Assembly: GCA_017163975.1 (NCBI GenBank)
Contig: JAFFSR010000347.1
Location: 7,616,001-7,680,000, forward strand
DNA: 64,000 nt
Direction of reading: 5' to 3'
Origin: Anastatus disparis
Taxonomy: Eukaryota > Arthropoda > Insecta > Hymenoptera > Eupelmidae
This document shows, piece after piece, positions 46,359 to 59,772 of the stretch. Made by a program: the position numbers and the translations under genes. Within the stretch, counting starts at the first letter, position 1; each line of letters opens with the position of its first letter. Under the pieces are notes generated by a model, which worked only from the letters and a program-made list of their open reading frames with translations, ran no database searches and had not been told where the DNA came from.

Positions 46359-47900
46359 GTTTGAACGATGAATGTATACTTTTTCTTTTTTAGATCTCAA
46401 TATCTTTAAAATTGATTATTGATTTTTCAAAATCAATGTATTTGTAGTTTAAAAAAGAAGATTTAGGCACTTATTTATTATTTACAAATAATGTCGATCA
46501 GATGATACTATAATCTCACTTTTTTAACTTTAACAAAATTTTCTTTTGTATTTAATTCACCCTGCCTTTTTCTCTTCATTTTAATTTAATTAATATCTTT
46601 TTTAAGAATATTTAAATACTCAAGTATGTACAACGTTTGTTTCTTCAATAATTTCAGCGGTAGCACTGATATATACGCAATCTTTTCGGATTCGTAAAAA
46701 CTGGGTTTGAATGCGTACAAGTGTACCAGTCATTACTTTCTTGATTACGTTTTTTAAAATTATCATTATACAAATTTAAAGGTATTTTCATAATTGGCAC
46801 GTGGAGGCATTTTTAATAGGTATTGTTTATATTAAATTTCTTAATAAAATATAAATGAAAATATGATTTTCAAAATAACAAGAATATGCAAAAATGAAAT
46901 TTTTATACGTTAATCGATCATTCCACGATAGAGATAATTTTTAAATCGGATTATTTATTTTATAATTTAAATATCAGGCTATTTCTGGGATGAATATAAT
47001 AAGTAATATATTAAATTTATTGAACTTATTTATTAGAGATCTGCATATGATGAAATAACGGTTCTTTTTCTAGAAAACTATGAAAAATAAAGTTAAAATT
47101 TTTATAGTTCTTCAAGATTTTCTAGAAAACGAATTAATAAAATCAATTTATCCTTGTTAAAGAAAATTTTGCTTTTCATGATGCAAGATGCAGCTTTCTT
47201 ATTAATTAAAAAAAAATTAATTACTCAATAAAAAAAAGACATAGATGTGTGACCTATTAATGAATTAAAAGATCACTCCATTATCATCTACGCTATATCG
47301 CTTACGTCGATCTTCGTAGCCTGGTCTATTACAACCATAATATTTTATAGCAGAAACAATAAGATGCTTCTTTCAATGGGATTTTGCTATACAATCTGCA
47401 TATAACAAAATATATAATAATGATTTTTTGGAAAGTTAGGCCAGAATATTTCAATAAAACATCTTATCAATATTTTAGAAATATTTAAAAAAATTTTCGA
47501 TGGATTATTCTGAAATATTTTAACGAAATTTTTAATAAACTTCCCATAAACATCGCAAAAAATATTTTTGTAAAAGGCATCCTTGATTTTAAGGGTGAAA
47601 TTCCCTCAATTAAAGAATAATTATAATGAAAAAATTGCATTTTTGGTCCTTTATTCAAATAATTTATATACATGTTTTTAAAAACACATTAGTTAATAAA
47701 TTAATTTACTAAATAAATGCAAATTTCAATCAAATAATGATTAAAATTATCGAAAATAATAATTTAAAGTATGTTTATGAATTTTTTAAAGAGAATTTGT
47801 TAATAATGCGATGAAAAAATAAAAAGTAAAATAGCAGTATTTGGGCCCATATTTAATATCACATTACATACCAACTTTAAAAACTATTTGAATGTGAAAT
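46355..47900. other. AT-rich DNA, no gene assigned
   Basis: No frame of interest. 47076-47170 resembles part of the TTAA MITE family 2. It could contain intron sequence of the candidate gene at 47.9-48.7 kb, but no downstream exon can be pointed to. Confidence 0.35.
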
Positions 47901-47928
47901 GTCAAATATATGCTAAAGTGAGAATCAC

Positions 47929-48683
47929 CTTGATAGCGTGGATTTTCTTCAGCACTATCATCGCTATTCAATATTTCTGAATCATTAGCATGGTTTAAAA
48001 TATTTGGTGAACGTTTTCTCAGTCTTCTTAAATTTCTCTGTTTAATATCAGCATTATTCATAATATTTGGTAAACGATTCCTCGGTCTTTTTAAATCTTC
48101 TTTAGAATTACTATTCAACTCATTGGGTGGATTATCTTCTTCACTTAATAAATTATTATTTGAAGGTAAATTCTCTTCTTGTCTTAAATTATTAGTGCCA
48201 TTTACATTATTTGATTTTAAATTCTCTTCTGCACTTGAATTATGAGTGTCATTTGGTAATGAAGAAGAACGTCCTCTTATATTTGAAATTCCATTAGATT
48301 CACAACACCTTGTAAGAGAAATAGAAATAGATAGCTGTGAATTAACAGCTGGAAGACTAGAAAAATCAGTCTGCTTAGGTTGCTTATATGTAGATGCTTT
48401 ACATGATTTATTGAACTTTGGACTGTTTTTATTACCTACATAAAAATAGAATTAATATATAGGTAATTAAAAGTTTATATTCTTGTTATATTATACGGGT
48501 ATATTTTATCAAAAATTTAACTTGTTCCATATCTGAAACTTCTGACAAATCCTTATAAAAATTTGGTTTTCATTTACTATTTTCCATTACTTTGTCTAAC
48601 ACTTTTAAATTTCTTTCTTTCAGTAGAAAGAAATTTAAAAGTTTTTTTAAATTTCTTTTTTTCAGTTCTCTTTTTTTTGACAT
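47929..48683 (-). CDS. Candidate host gene, two exons, unknown function
   Basis: Minus strand. Exon 1 runs from ATG at 48683 (MSKKRELKKRNLKKLL, very basic) to 48497. A 61-base intron with GT..AG borders (48496-48436) follows. Exon 2 (48435-47929) is open for about 168 codons and ends at a GT donor (caag|gtgatt). The join is in phase: codon one base before and two after the intron give a continuous frame (..YTR|NKNSPKFNK..). Exon 2 is rich in N, S and E and holds two similar segments, RPRNRLPNIMN and LRKRSPNILN. One in-frame TGA at about 48570 in exon 1 (..ENSK*KPNFYK..) may mean a start further in (MEQVKFL), a pseudogene or a sequence error. No domain is recognised and no third exon was located. 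Codon use is AT-rich like its surroundings. Confidence 0.45.
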
Positions 48684-49204
48684 ACTATATTTTAAAATAC
48701 ATTATAACATAAACTTAGTTGAACAAAATTTAAAATATTAATAGTTTATTTTTAATTGATAAAAACTTGCTTTTTTATATTTTTTATCTGTATCTTCAGT
48801 CTGTCTCAGATGAAAAGACTTTCAAGTTTCTAACTATCGATGCTTAAGAGCTATAAGTGTTTGAAAATCTAGTAACTTTTTAGTGAGTTTTTTTTAACTG
48901 CCTGTATCTAGGGAAACATTTAGCGTTTGTGACTATAACTTTAGCTTTTTCCATATTTTATCATCTGAAAACTTACTTTCTTTATCTTTTATTGGCCTTT
49001 CGACTTTTCGTCATAGGCCATCATCAATTTTTTTTTTTTTGTTCCGAGGAACTCTCTATTTTGTATTTTTTGCGTTTTTCGGGTTCTCTTCCCCACGGAA
49101 AACTACGAAAATTGTTTTTCCCAATTTTCCCAGGGAGTCAAAACCCCGATCCGCTAGGACGCAAGCCAGCTGCCTTAAGCAACTGAGTTACTTTTCGTCC
49201 TTTA
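48684..49204. other. No gene seen
   Basis: AT-rich upstream flank of the candidate gene. Contains aat-rich and t-rich runs and could include its promoter, but no core element can be named. Confidence 0.35.
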
Positions 49205-49350
49205 ACGATGGAGCTCGAAAGTGTGTTCATAAGAACAAAGCACATGTAACAGAGGTGCTTGCTTGAAAAACAGCCGCGAGCGGGATTCGATCCACGGTCC
49301 CCCGAGAATACGAATCCAATGCTCTTACCGACTGTGCCACAGCCCGGCTC
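49205..49350 (-). mobile_element. tRNA-derived SINE, copy 1
   Basis: The minus-strand head (49350-49272) has a tRNA layout: A box tggcacagtcggtaagagc, anticodon-loop region ggattcgtatt, B box ggatcgaatccc. It is followed by a body agcacctctgttacatgtgc..ttcgagctccatcg, shared with 51455-51651. The head resembles tRNA-Thr. The tRNA fold is imperfect and the body follows directly, so it is a SINE rather than a tRNA gene. Confidence 0.7.
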
Positions 49351-50640
49351 AACTGAAAACTTACTCCAAAGTTTGAGTAAAATCCGTGATCTGGAGATGT
49401 GACACTCTCCTAGTGAGTTCCATTCAGATGCGATCATATAGCTCTGTTTTTGTCTAATCTAAATTTACGTTAAATAAATAAATTATATATTTTCATACAA
49501 AAGTAAAAGTTGTTCCTAATGGATTTGAAAGCGAGTCAACGATTCTATTTCTATTTTTATTTCTTCTCCTTACATACTTTACTCGCAATCGCTTGGAACA
49601 AAAGTGTAGAGACCGTATAAGGCGTATGCCTTAGTCGATTACGCCACTGACGCTCTGTGTAAAATTATATTAACTCTTTGAAGCATAGTGGTAAGCATAC
49701 TTACCACCTAAATTCTTTCACCATTTAATTATTCATTTTCTTTACAACGGATTCAAAATGGTTTTTTGCTTTTCGTTTACCTCTAAGATGTTAAGGAATA
49801 TGTAGAAAAATTGCATATACCTTGGACAACAATGATTTTTTGTTTATAAACAATCATATGCAAAAAAAAACGTTTTTTTGGGAAAAATTCATTTTTGACC
49901 ACGTTTTTGGTCTTATGCTTCTGGAAATTCGTACACAAGGGTTATTAGGGTCGCTGAATACGAATCCGGTGTCAGCTTTTAAAGTTGAAAATGTCAGAGA
50001 AAAATAATTGCCTGCCATCTTGACTCTGCCATATTGGATACAGTATTTCATAAATCTGATATCAGATTCGTAATTAGTGACCCCAAAAACCCTTGTATAC
50101 CAATTTTCAGCGAATAACTCCTAATAGAAAAATGTGTGCTTCAATGGGTTAAGGGTGCTTTATTTTAAACTTTACTTATAAATAATCATAATTATAATAT
50201 ATATATATATATGTATATATATTTCAAGATTTTGCACGTCTGTAGATGATTTTTTTATGCACGGTGAATCGGAGTGCCAATTTACTTCGAAAATTTCAAA
50301 CAAATTCAAAAACAAAGTATCATAGAATTTTTTTCATAAAAAAGTAAATCATAAATATCATACATTAAACTATAGTTTCAAAAATGTTAATATTTATACA
50401 GTTTTACGTTTTAATATTCAGAATATCTAAAAAATCGTCAGTTTGTTTATTCAAATTACTACACTGGGCTACAGGCGAAGGGAACCATCGTTGTATTTTA
50501 AATAATTATATGAAAAGAATGAAATTTTAACGTGTCTTAAAATTACTTAAAATTATTATATTGATTTTATATAATACTTTCAAATAAAACAAAAAAAACA
50601 ACGTGCCTTGATGCCATACGTTGTTTATTATTTAATTTAT
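49351..50640. repeat. AT-rich DNA with tRNA-like and dispersed repeats
   Basis: No gene. At 49605-49658 on the minus strand, agcgtcagtggcgtaatcga then ggcatacgcctta looks like the 5' half of a tRNA, without a clear B box. At 49800-50105 a dispersed repeat is suggested by ttcgtacacaagggttatta and the inverted aaacccttgtatacc. (AT)n at 50196-50222. Confidence 0.4.
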
Positions 50641-50644
50641 ATTA

Positions 50645-50850
50645 CACAGTAAAAAATTTTGGGTAATTCGTCAAATTTTTGTTTGTACGCAAATTTTTGT
50701 GTTAAAATTTTACAAACATGTTTTAAAATCAACATAAAAGTTTTTGTAATTTAAAAATTTCTGTGTACTTTTAAAATCAACACAAAAATTTTTGTAGAAT
50801 TAACACACGGAGTTAGTTATTTTTACAAACATGTGTGTACTAATTTATTC
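50645..50850. repeat. Dispersed cactgt-type repeat
   Basis: Begins acacagtaaaaaattttggg and contains alternating aaatttttgtgt and acacaaaaattt blocks. Same kind as 26440-26640 and 51960-52100. Confidence 0.5.
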
Positions 50851-50999
50851 AAATAATTTCATACTTTTAATAATTAAATATTAGCATTATTATTAAAAAA
50901 AAAAAAACTTTAGTGGTTTCCACGTATACATTTTTTACATGTTTTTACGTATCCCCCACACCTTTATTTTATATTTTTCATTCCAATTACCCCTCTACC

Positions 51000-51358
51000 C
51001 ACCCCATTTCGCATTCGCCCGGGGTAATGCCCGTGAAGAAGGAAAAACCCTGTAGCCAAAACCAGTGGGAAAAATGCTTAGGGAAAACCTTCTCCGGAAT
51101 GGGTCGGTGTATATAGCGAATTCGGTGTTAGGTAACCCTTGTACAAGAGTACCTACACCGTATTTACCACACCTCCCGCTCGCATTGTCAAGTGGCCAGC
51201 ACGCTCAAGCGACCGTCACACAAAGCAAGTCAGAACCAGCCGCACGGGGCACTTGAGCGGTCACCCATCCAAGTACTTTTCGTAACCGTGGCCGATGCTG
51301 CTTAACTTTGCAGATCGCCTGGCGCGCGCTGAACCACTCGGCCAATGCATCGGTGCAT
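51000..51358 (-). mobile_element. 5S rRNA-derived SINE-like unit
   Basis: On the minus strand, 51330-51240 reads like the 5S rRNA gene interior: aaagttaagcagcatcggcc (box A region), then gtacttggatgggtgaccgc (box C), with a small insertion between. Just upstream (51346-51320) ggccgagtggttcagcgcgc resembles a class II tRNA A box rather than the true 5S 5' end. A less AT-rich tail runs to about 51000 (cgcttgagcgtgctggccac). A real 5S gene would be about 120 bases with matching ends; this is longer and composite. Its 5S-type promoter might still bind TFIIIA. Confidence 0.6.
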
Positions 51359-51454
51359 TATTATTATTATATGCAATAAAAATGCCATAAATGCAAGGTA
51401 AAATTTAGTTTGCAAATATTAATTTCTGTTCAGTCCAAAAATTTGTATACTTTT

Positions 51455-51651
51455 TTTTTCCTTCTTAAACGTTGCTATATTTATGCACTTTATGATGCTA
51501 ATCAGCGACGGAGCTCGTGAGTGTGTTTGTGAACAAAGTATGTATAACTTACAGTGGTGCTTCTATCAATCGGTTGCTGAGAGCGGGTTTCAAACTCAGA
51601 ACCCCGAGATTACGAATCCAACGCTCTACCGACTGAGCCACTAACCGGCTC
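51455..51651 (-). mobile_element. tRNA-derived SINE, copy 2
   Basis: The head (51651-51577) reads gccggttagtggctcagtcg, gtagagcgttggattcgtaa and gagtttgaaacccgctc: good A and B boxes, anticodon loop with CGT, closest in feel to tRNA-Thr. The body (agcaccactgtaagttatac..ctcacgagctccgtcgct) is shared with 49205-49271. It ends near an A-rich tail (aaggaaaaaaaaag). Confidence 0.75.
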
Positions 51652-51959
51652 TATTTCTATACTTATAAATGATGTACTCATATTAAAAAATGATCGGCTC
51701 TTTTCGTAATCATTCTTTTACGTTCGTCTCGACAATATAATATTGTCAAATGAGTTTAGTTTGGTATGATTTTATTGATTCACTTTAACATCTATCATTT
51801 TATCCTTTTTTTTATATTTCTTTATCCCTCCTTTTTTTAAAATATATTTACAGAAAGAATTACGAGAAAGTCATTATTTATTATTCAATCATTTTAATCA
51901 TTATTTTTAAACGAAAATAAATTTGTAAAATTTAAAAATTTTATTATTTAAAATTTTGT

Positions 51960-52100
51960 ATTATTCATGAATTTTTATGTTAAAATTTTAACTTCAAAAA
52001 TTACACAAAAAAAATTTGTAAATTTTAACACAAAAAAATTTGTGTTTCATCTGTAACACTTATGTGTGTTAAAATTACAAATTTTTTTCCACTGTGTATA
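51960..52100. repeat. Dispersed cactgt-type repeat
   Basis: Inverted blocks cacaaaaaaatttgtg and aaattacaaatttttttcca ending actgtgtata. Related to 50645-50850. Confidence 0.45.
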
Positions 52101-52251
52101 AATTATTAAATGTAAGGTACTCTTTGGGTGGTCTGAAAATCTGTCTGAACAAATATATAATTAATATTAATTTAATAATTTTATAAATTATTTTTATCAG
52201 TACAAATTTCATTATTATTGTTTTAATTACAGATTAATAATTTAATTAATG

Positions 52252-52307
52252 TAAATATATGATATAAGACGAGGGTCGGCGAGCAGAACGAGCAGGGGGT
52301 ACCCCCC

Positions 52308-52310
<3 letters not shown>
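52252..52310 (+). mobile_element. Helitron 3' end, second copy
   Basis: ggcgagcag..cgagcag then hairpin ggggggtacccccc-like (52294-52308) and CTAG ending at 52310, followed by T. It matches the 3' end at 38304-38340 on the opposite strand. No 5' TC end could be matched upstream, so it is a fragment or a diverged copy. Confidence 0.7.

Positions 52311-52384
<74 letters not shown>
52311..52384. repeat. (TA)n microsatellite
   Basis: About 35 TA units right after the Helitron CTAG terminus, consistent with insertion into a TA tract. Confidence 0.95.
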
Positions 52385-52625
52385 CTCACATTTAAAAATA
52401 AAATTGTCTTAAATAATAAATATCATTTATTAAGAAAAATATTTCAGATTTCAGATTATAATTTAACTTATTTAATTTGGATACCTTTACTTTTGAAACA
52501 TATTTACATTTTACATCAAAATATTTTATCACCTTGAAAATTTTGTATTATGCCATAAAATTTCATTAATTTAATTTCTTTTGTAATGTAGTAAATGATT
52601 TTATTAATCAAATAAAAAATTTTTA

Positions 52626-53250
52626 ACACATAAAAAACCGACTTCAAAAACATTGCACTAACAAATAATATATTATCCTCAGAAATTATACGCATACTAC
52701 GCATCTAACACATGTGTAGCGAACATATCATTGACTATCTAGTTATTTGCAAAAGCATTATTTTTTAATTAGGCTGCTTACAAAGAAATTAGCAAATAGA
52801 TACAGTATTTACAAATAGACAATATTTACAAAAAAATATAAGAATTTCTAAAGACGGTGCCAGTCTAAAAAAATTGCCTCAAATCTGAAAAAAATTTTTA
52901 AAGTGAACAGAAGAAGCGATAGATACCTAATGAAACGTTAAAAAATATTAAGAAAACTATTTTTCAAAATATTTTTCATCAAATTTTTTTAGATTTGAGG
53001 CAATTTTTTCAGGCTGGCACCGACTCCAAAAATTCTAATATTCTTATGTATATATTGTCTTACCAATTAGCTCATTTCTTTGTAAGCAGCCTAATAAAAA
53101 AATAATTCGTTTGTGCTCTTGCAAATAATTAGACAGTCTATGATATGTTCGCTACACATGTGTTAGATACGTAATATACGTACAATTTCTAAGGATAATA
53201 TATTATTTGTTATTTTTAGTGTAATGTTTTTGAAGTCAGTTTTTTTTGTT
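52626..53250. mobile_element. Palindromic element, ~265-bp arms
   Basis: The left arm from aaaaaccgacttcaaaaaca (52629) through taacacatgtgtagcgaaca and ttaggctgcttacaaagaaa to gccagtctaaaaaaattgcc (52858) is repeated inverted at 52975-53245. A short spacer holds ttaacgttt/aaacgttaa. The arms differ by small indels and substitutions. No coding. Confidence 0.8.
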
Positions 53251-53335
53251 AAATTTTATTCATTTTCTACTTATCAGTGAAGCTCCTTACTAAAAGAACA
53301 AATATGAGTAGACCTACTAATCAAATATTTAACGC

Positions 53336-53850
53336 CAGCCTAAAAAAATTGCCTCAAATCAAAAACAAATCGATGGTCGTGGGAAAGAAGGTGTCATTTC
53401 ATTTTTGGTTGTAGAGAGGTGTCATTTCGATTTTGGTTAAAGAAAGGTGTCATTTCATTTTAGGTTAAAAAGAGGCTTATGGTTTTTAATTTATATATTT
53501 AATTTATTTATTTAATTTATTATAATTTTGTAATAAATGGTTTTTTTTGGGTCTGCTACATGATTAAATAAAAAAAATTTTTTTTTGACATGGCACTTTT
53601 CTTTAAATTAAAATGAAACGAAAGTCCTTTTTTAACCCAAAATAAAATGACACCTTTCTTCAACCAAAATTGAAACGACACCTCTCTACAACCAAAAATG
53701 AAATAACACCTTCTTTCCCGTGACCGTCGAAATATGATAAATATTTTTATAAAAAGTTTTCTCGATATTTTTTAACGTTTCATTAGGTATCTATTGCTTT
53801 CTTTGTTTACTTTCAAATTTTTTTTCAATTATTTATAAAATATTTTTTCT
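53336..53850. mobile_element. Partial copy of palindromic element, interrupted
   Basis: gccagcctaaaaaaattgcc at 53336 and ttttttaacgtttcattagg at 53768 match consecutive parts of the neighbour at 52626-53250. They are separated by an iterated-arm MITE (53374-53726), so the MITE inserted into this copy. Confidence 0.7.
53374..53726. mobile_element. MITE with iterated arms, copy 2
   Basis: Same family as 20936-21320: tggtcgtgggaaagaaggtg then three aggtgtcatttc units, AT-rich centre, then inverted aaatgacacctttc units and cccgtgaccg. tcga flanks it on both sides (53370-53373 and 53727-53730), a possible four-base target duplication. Confidence 0.8.
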
Positions 53851-54464
53851 GTCTTCTAACCTCAAAATCGTAACTTTATTACTCATTTGCGGCTCTCAGA
53901 CACAAAATTATATTTCTCACCTGATCAGGAAAGGGTTCTTTTGGAACCTCATTACAGTCCTCACCTTCGGCTCGTCCAGTAAACTCCTTGTTTCCAAAAT
54001 GAACCCTTTCATGACCTGGTAAAAAATATACTATTTTGATACACTTTCCTTCACATTAAAATAATTTTCATACAAATCGAGCGCCTTGACGGCGAGTTAA
54101 GGTACGAATACGAAAACGTCGAGGCGCTCCTCTTATTACTTTAAAATAGAGTTTCAAAAATTTCAAAATCGAATCCCATAAAAATACATCGATATATACA
54201 CATAAATACAATTAATAATATTTAAAGATTTTCATTATCTTTAAATAAAAAAAAATTGATTACAATCGGTTCACTCAATCACGAGGAAATGCAGTTTGAA
54301 ATTTCGAAATGTCGTATTCTCGTTATTTTTTTTCTTCTTCATCGTTTTCAGCCAGCATAAACTGCGCAACCGGAAATGGGCAGTATCAACGAATATAGAT
54401 GCTTTATAATATATTTTAATGTTCATGGTATATGCGCATTGATACATATGTTATGTATATATAT
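53851..54464. repeat. AT-rich DNA with two hairpins
   Basis: 53917-54022: cacctgatcaggaaagggtt..ggaacctc pairs with gaaccctttcatgacctgg, with a cctcaccttcggctcg centre. 54090-54122: gagcgccttgacg pairs with cgtcgaggcgctc. No gene. Confidence 0.6.
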
Positions 54465-56835
<2,371 letters not shown>

Positions 56836-56839
56836 AATT

Positions 56840-58060
56840 CGTTGAAAATCTGTGAAAATGTTCTATTTGATACCCAAAATATACAAAAAAAATTTTGGAG
56901 GTCCAGGTCAAAGGGGTCAGGATTTAAACGTGATGGAATTTTTCGAATTTTCCAAATTTTTTGCTAAATCAATATATTTATGAATTTTTTCCTCAAAAAC
57001 TATCAATTTTTCGTTAAAACTTAATAGAATACTTTTTCTTGGAAATTAGATGTAAAATTCACCTAAATTTTTGCAAATTATAATATACTGATTTTTATGC
57101 TTACTTGATCGATTTAAACATACTATTTAGTATATTTAAAAATCGAGCAGGTTAAATTGGCTTTTTAAAGTCTTATTTTTTTGTTTTTTTATGAGGAAAA
57201 AATATACGAAGCCTCCAGTTGGGCAGCCTTCTCAAAGTTACTTAATTGTGCAAAAATGTCTGAAAAAATCGTTATTTTGGATCAATGATGAGATTTGTGA
57301 TTTTTTTTCAGAAAAAGTATTGATTTTTGGGACAAATGCATGGAAATGTTTTTTATTGGAAATCATGTGTAGAATATGAACATATTTTTACAAATTGTAA
57401 TTGAGGACATTATGAACCATATATACTAAAAATTTAACAAAAAATAAATTTTAAAATTTCAAAATTTCATTTATAATTTGTGATGTTTAGCAAATAATGG
57501 TTTACAAAAATTTACATACATTTTACATACAATTTCCAATAAAAAACATTTTCATACATTTGTCCCAAAAATCAATACTTTTTCAGAAAAAAAATCACGA
57601 ATCTCATCATTGATCCAAAATAACGATTTATTCAGACTTTTTTGCACAATTAAGTAACTTTGAGAAGGCTGCCCAACTGGAGGCTTCGTATATTTTTTCC
57701 TCATAAAAAAACAAAAAAAAATAAGACTTTAAAAAGCCAATTTAACCTGCTCGATTTTTAGATATACTAAATAGTATGTTTAAATCGATCAAGTAAGCAT
57801 AAAAATCAGTATATTATAATTTTCGAAAATTCAGGTGAATTCTAAATCTAATTTCCAAGAAAAAGTATTCCATTAAGTTTTAACGAAAAATTGATAGTTT
57901 TTGAGGAAAAAATTCATCGAAATATTTATTTAGCAAAAAATTTGGAAAATTCGAAAAATTCCATCACGTTTAAATCCTGACCCCTTTGACTTCGACCTCT
58001 AAAATTTTTTTTGTATATTTTGGGTATCAAATAGAACATTTTCACAAATTTTAATAATAT
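56840..58060. repeat. 1.2-kb palindrome, ~530-bp arms
   Basis: The left arm (about 56843-57375) and right arm (about 57535-58055) are inverted copies with few differences. Landmarks are aaatgttctatttgataccc near 56855 against gggtatcaaatagaacattt near 58020, ctccagttgggcagccttct near 57212 against its complement near 57660, and attgatttttgggacaaatg near 57318 against its complement near 57560. The unpaired centre is about 150 bases. No conserved frame. It could be a fold-back element. Confidence 0.85.
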
Positions 58061-58312
58061 AAAATTCATGAAATATTTACAGTTTCGGCTAAAGAAAGTT
58101 TTGAAATCAATGAAGCAATCGTCGAGTACTTCTGTATTCAATTCTTACTTTTTAATAATATAAAATCCATAAAATGTTTAATTTATATTCTCTTTGATAG
58201 ACGAATATTTGGAAAAACTTTGCCAAATAATTTTTGAAAAAAAGGGATTATTGAGATGAAGATAGCGATGATAGTACACATCAAAATTTAAAAAAAAAAT
58301 GATTTATCAGAT

Positions 58313-58522
58313 TGTGACGGTAATTTACTACACGTTACAAAAGAAATTAGATTTTTTTAATTCCAATTTAACTTTAACTAAGTCTATGTATTTATGTTAG
58401 AATACGGAGCTACTAGAATTTATATTAACTATGACAAACTAGCAACAGACTCCGGTAAAGCTAGTTAGTATGTTAGATTGATGTACGACGGAAGATTTTT
58501 CTATCAACTCGTCGCTGCGCGG

Positions 58523-58553
<31 letters not shown>

Positions 58554-59653
58554 CTGATCGAGAGACGCGTTGCCGGTAGCGCAGTTTTTCTTCGTGAGGC
58601 AGGTTCCAAAATACGTTATATTAAAATATATGATATTACGTAATTAATTAATTTATAACTGCTCACAAGGACCGCGGAGGCGTCGGAGTAAGCAATGGGA
58701 AATATATATTTTATGTTTAATATAGTCAGGCAATATAAATTAATTGAAAGCACGTTTTAATAAAAAATAGAATTAATTTATTACAAGAAAAATATGAATA
58801 TAATAAAGATAGAGTATTAATTAATCGAGAATAAAATAATATAATATATGAAATGTAATGTACACGTCTAATGAGAGAGTGAGCAAAGGAGGGGCGCGTC
58901 GCGAACTAAATAGTACTCGCTTATGACGCTGATCGGTTATATCACCGATGATACAATATGCCCGAACAAGTATCTCTCGAGGAGGAGACACTTGGATATC
59001 GCACAGTATAATTATACTTACAATAACGCACTGGCCAGCTTACACTAATTACCTACGTGCACGTAGACGCCGCTCGCCCGTTATCGAAGCTCCTCCCCTG
59101 TACGTAACCAATACGTAGATGCTCTAGACTAGGTCGGTGGAAGACGTCTCTTCCCGATCCTTGAATTCCGCTGAGCTCTGCCAAAGTGGTTGCCTGGACG
59201 TAGATCGGTGGAATCCTATGCACGTCGATCAACGTATTTGTTGGCACTTAATGGCTGACCACTAAGACACGCGAAAAGCGGTCAAGCAAAACTCTACAGA
59301 AAGAATTTCTGAGAGTTGCAACTAGCCAATATAATGTAATACGCTAGTCAATATAAATTAATGACTTTTATTTAAGACAACGTTTCGCGCTAGCAGTTGC
59401 GAACTTAGTCTACCGTATTATACGACCACGTGGCGAAATTCTTTAATAAGCACAGCGTGGCTTAGGTTTCGTGCTTACGCAACGGTAGCCGGAAACTCTC
59501 TGAAGCGCCTCGCGGCCGGCGAGCTTCTCTCTAGCGTGCCGGTCGTCAAGATACGCACTTCTTTACTCGTCTTAGACGAGATATATGACCGAGCGTCTAT
59601 TCTATTTTGATACCTAAGCGCGCAAGATTCAAACACGGTAGAATACCGTTACA
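58313..59653 (-). mobile_element. 3' LTR of Gypsy-type element
   Basis: On the minus strand it starts TGTAACGG directly after a polypurine tract (gcggagggg, 59662-59654) that lies downstream of the integrase tail. It ends CCGTCACA at 58313, so the ends are inverted repeats with one mismatch. An aataaa signal is at 59373-59368. It contains a (ct)n microsatellite (58517-58550). About 1.34 kb. No second LTR is in the window. Confidence 0.6.
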
Positions 59654-59772
59654 CCCCTCCGCCAGACGCAGCATAACCTGGTTTGGCTGCTCTGCCTATC
59701 GCGCGGTAGGTATGCTATTATTGACTTAAGCAATGTTAACACTTACGATCTTCTACCACGAAATAATTTTCG

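Noticed and set aside
51000..51358. Functional 5S rRNA gene
   Set aside because: Box A and box C are present, but the 5' end is tRNA-like, there is an insertion between boxes and the expected 120-base boundaries are missing.
51455..51651. Functional tRNA-Thr gene
   Set aside because: Good A and B boxes, but the acceptor and anticodon stems pair poorly and the body is shared with a second copy, so a SINE is the better reading.
59053..59247. 64-codon minus-strand frame in the LTR
   Set aside because: No motif and inside the predicted LTR; coding there is not expected.
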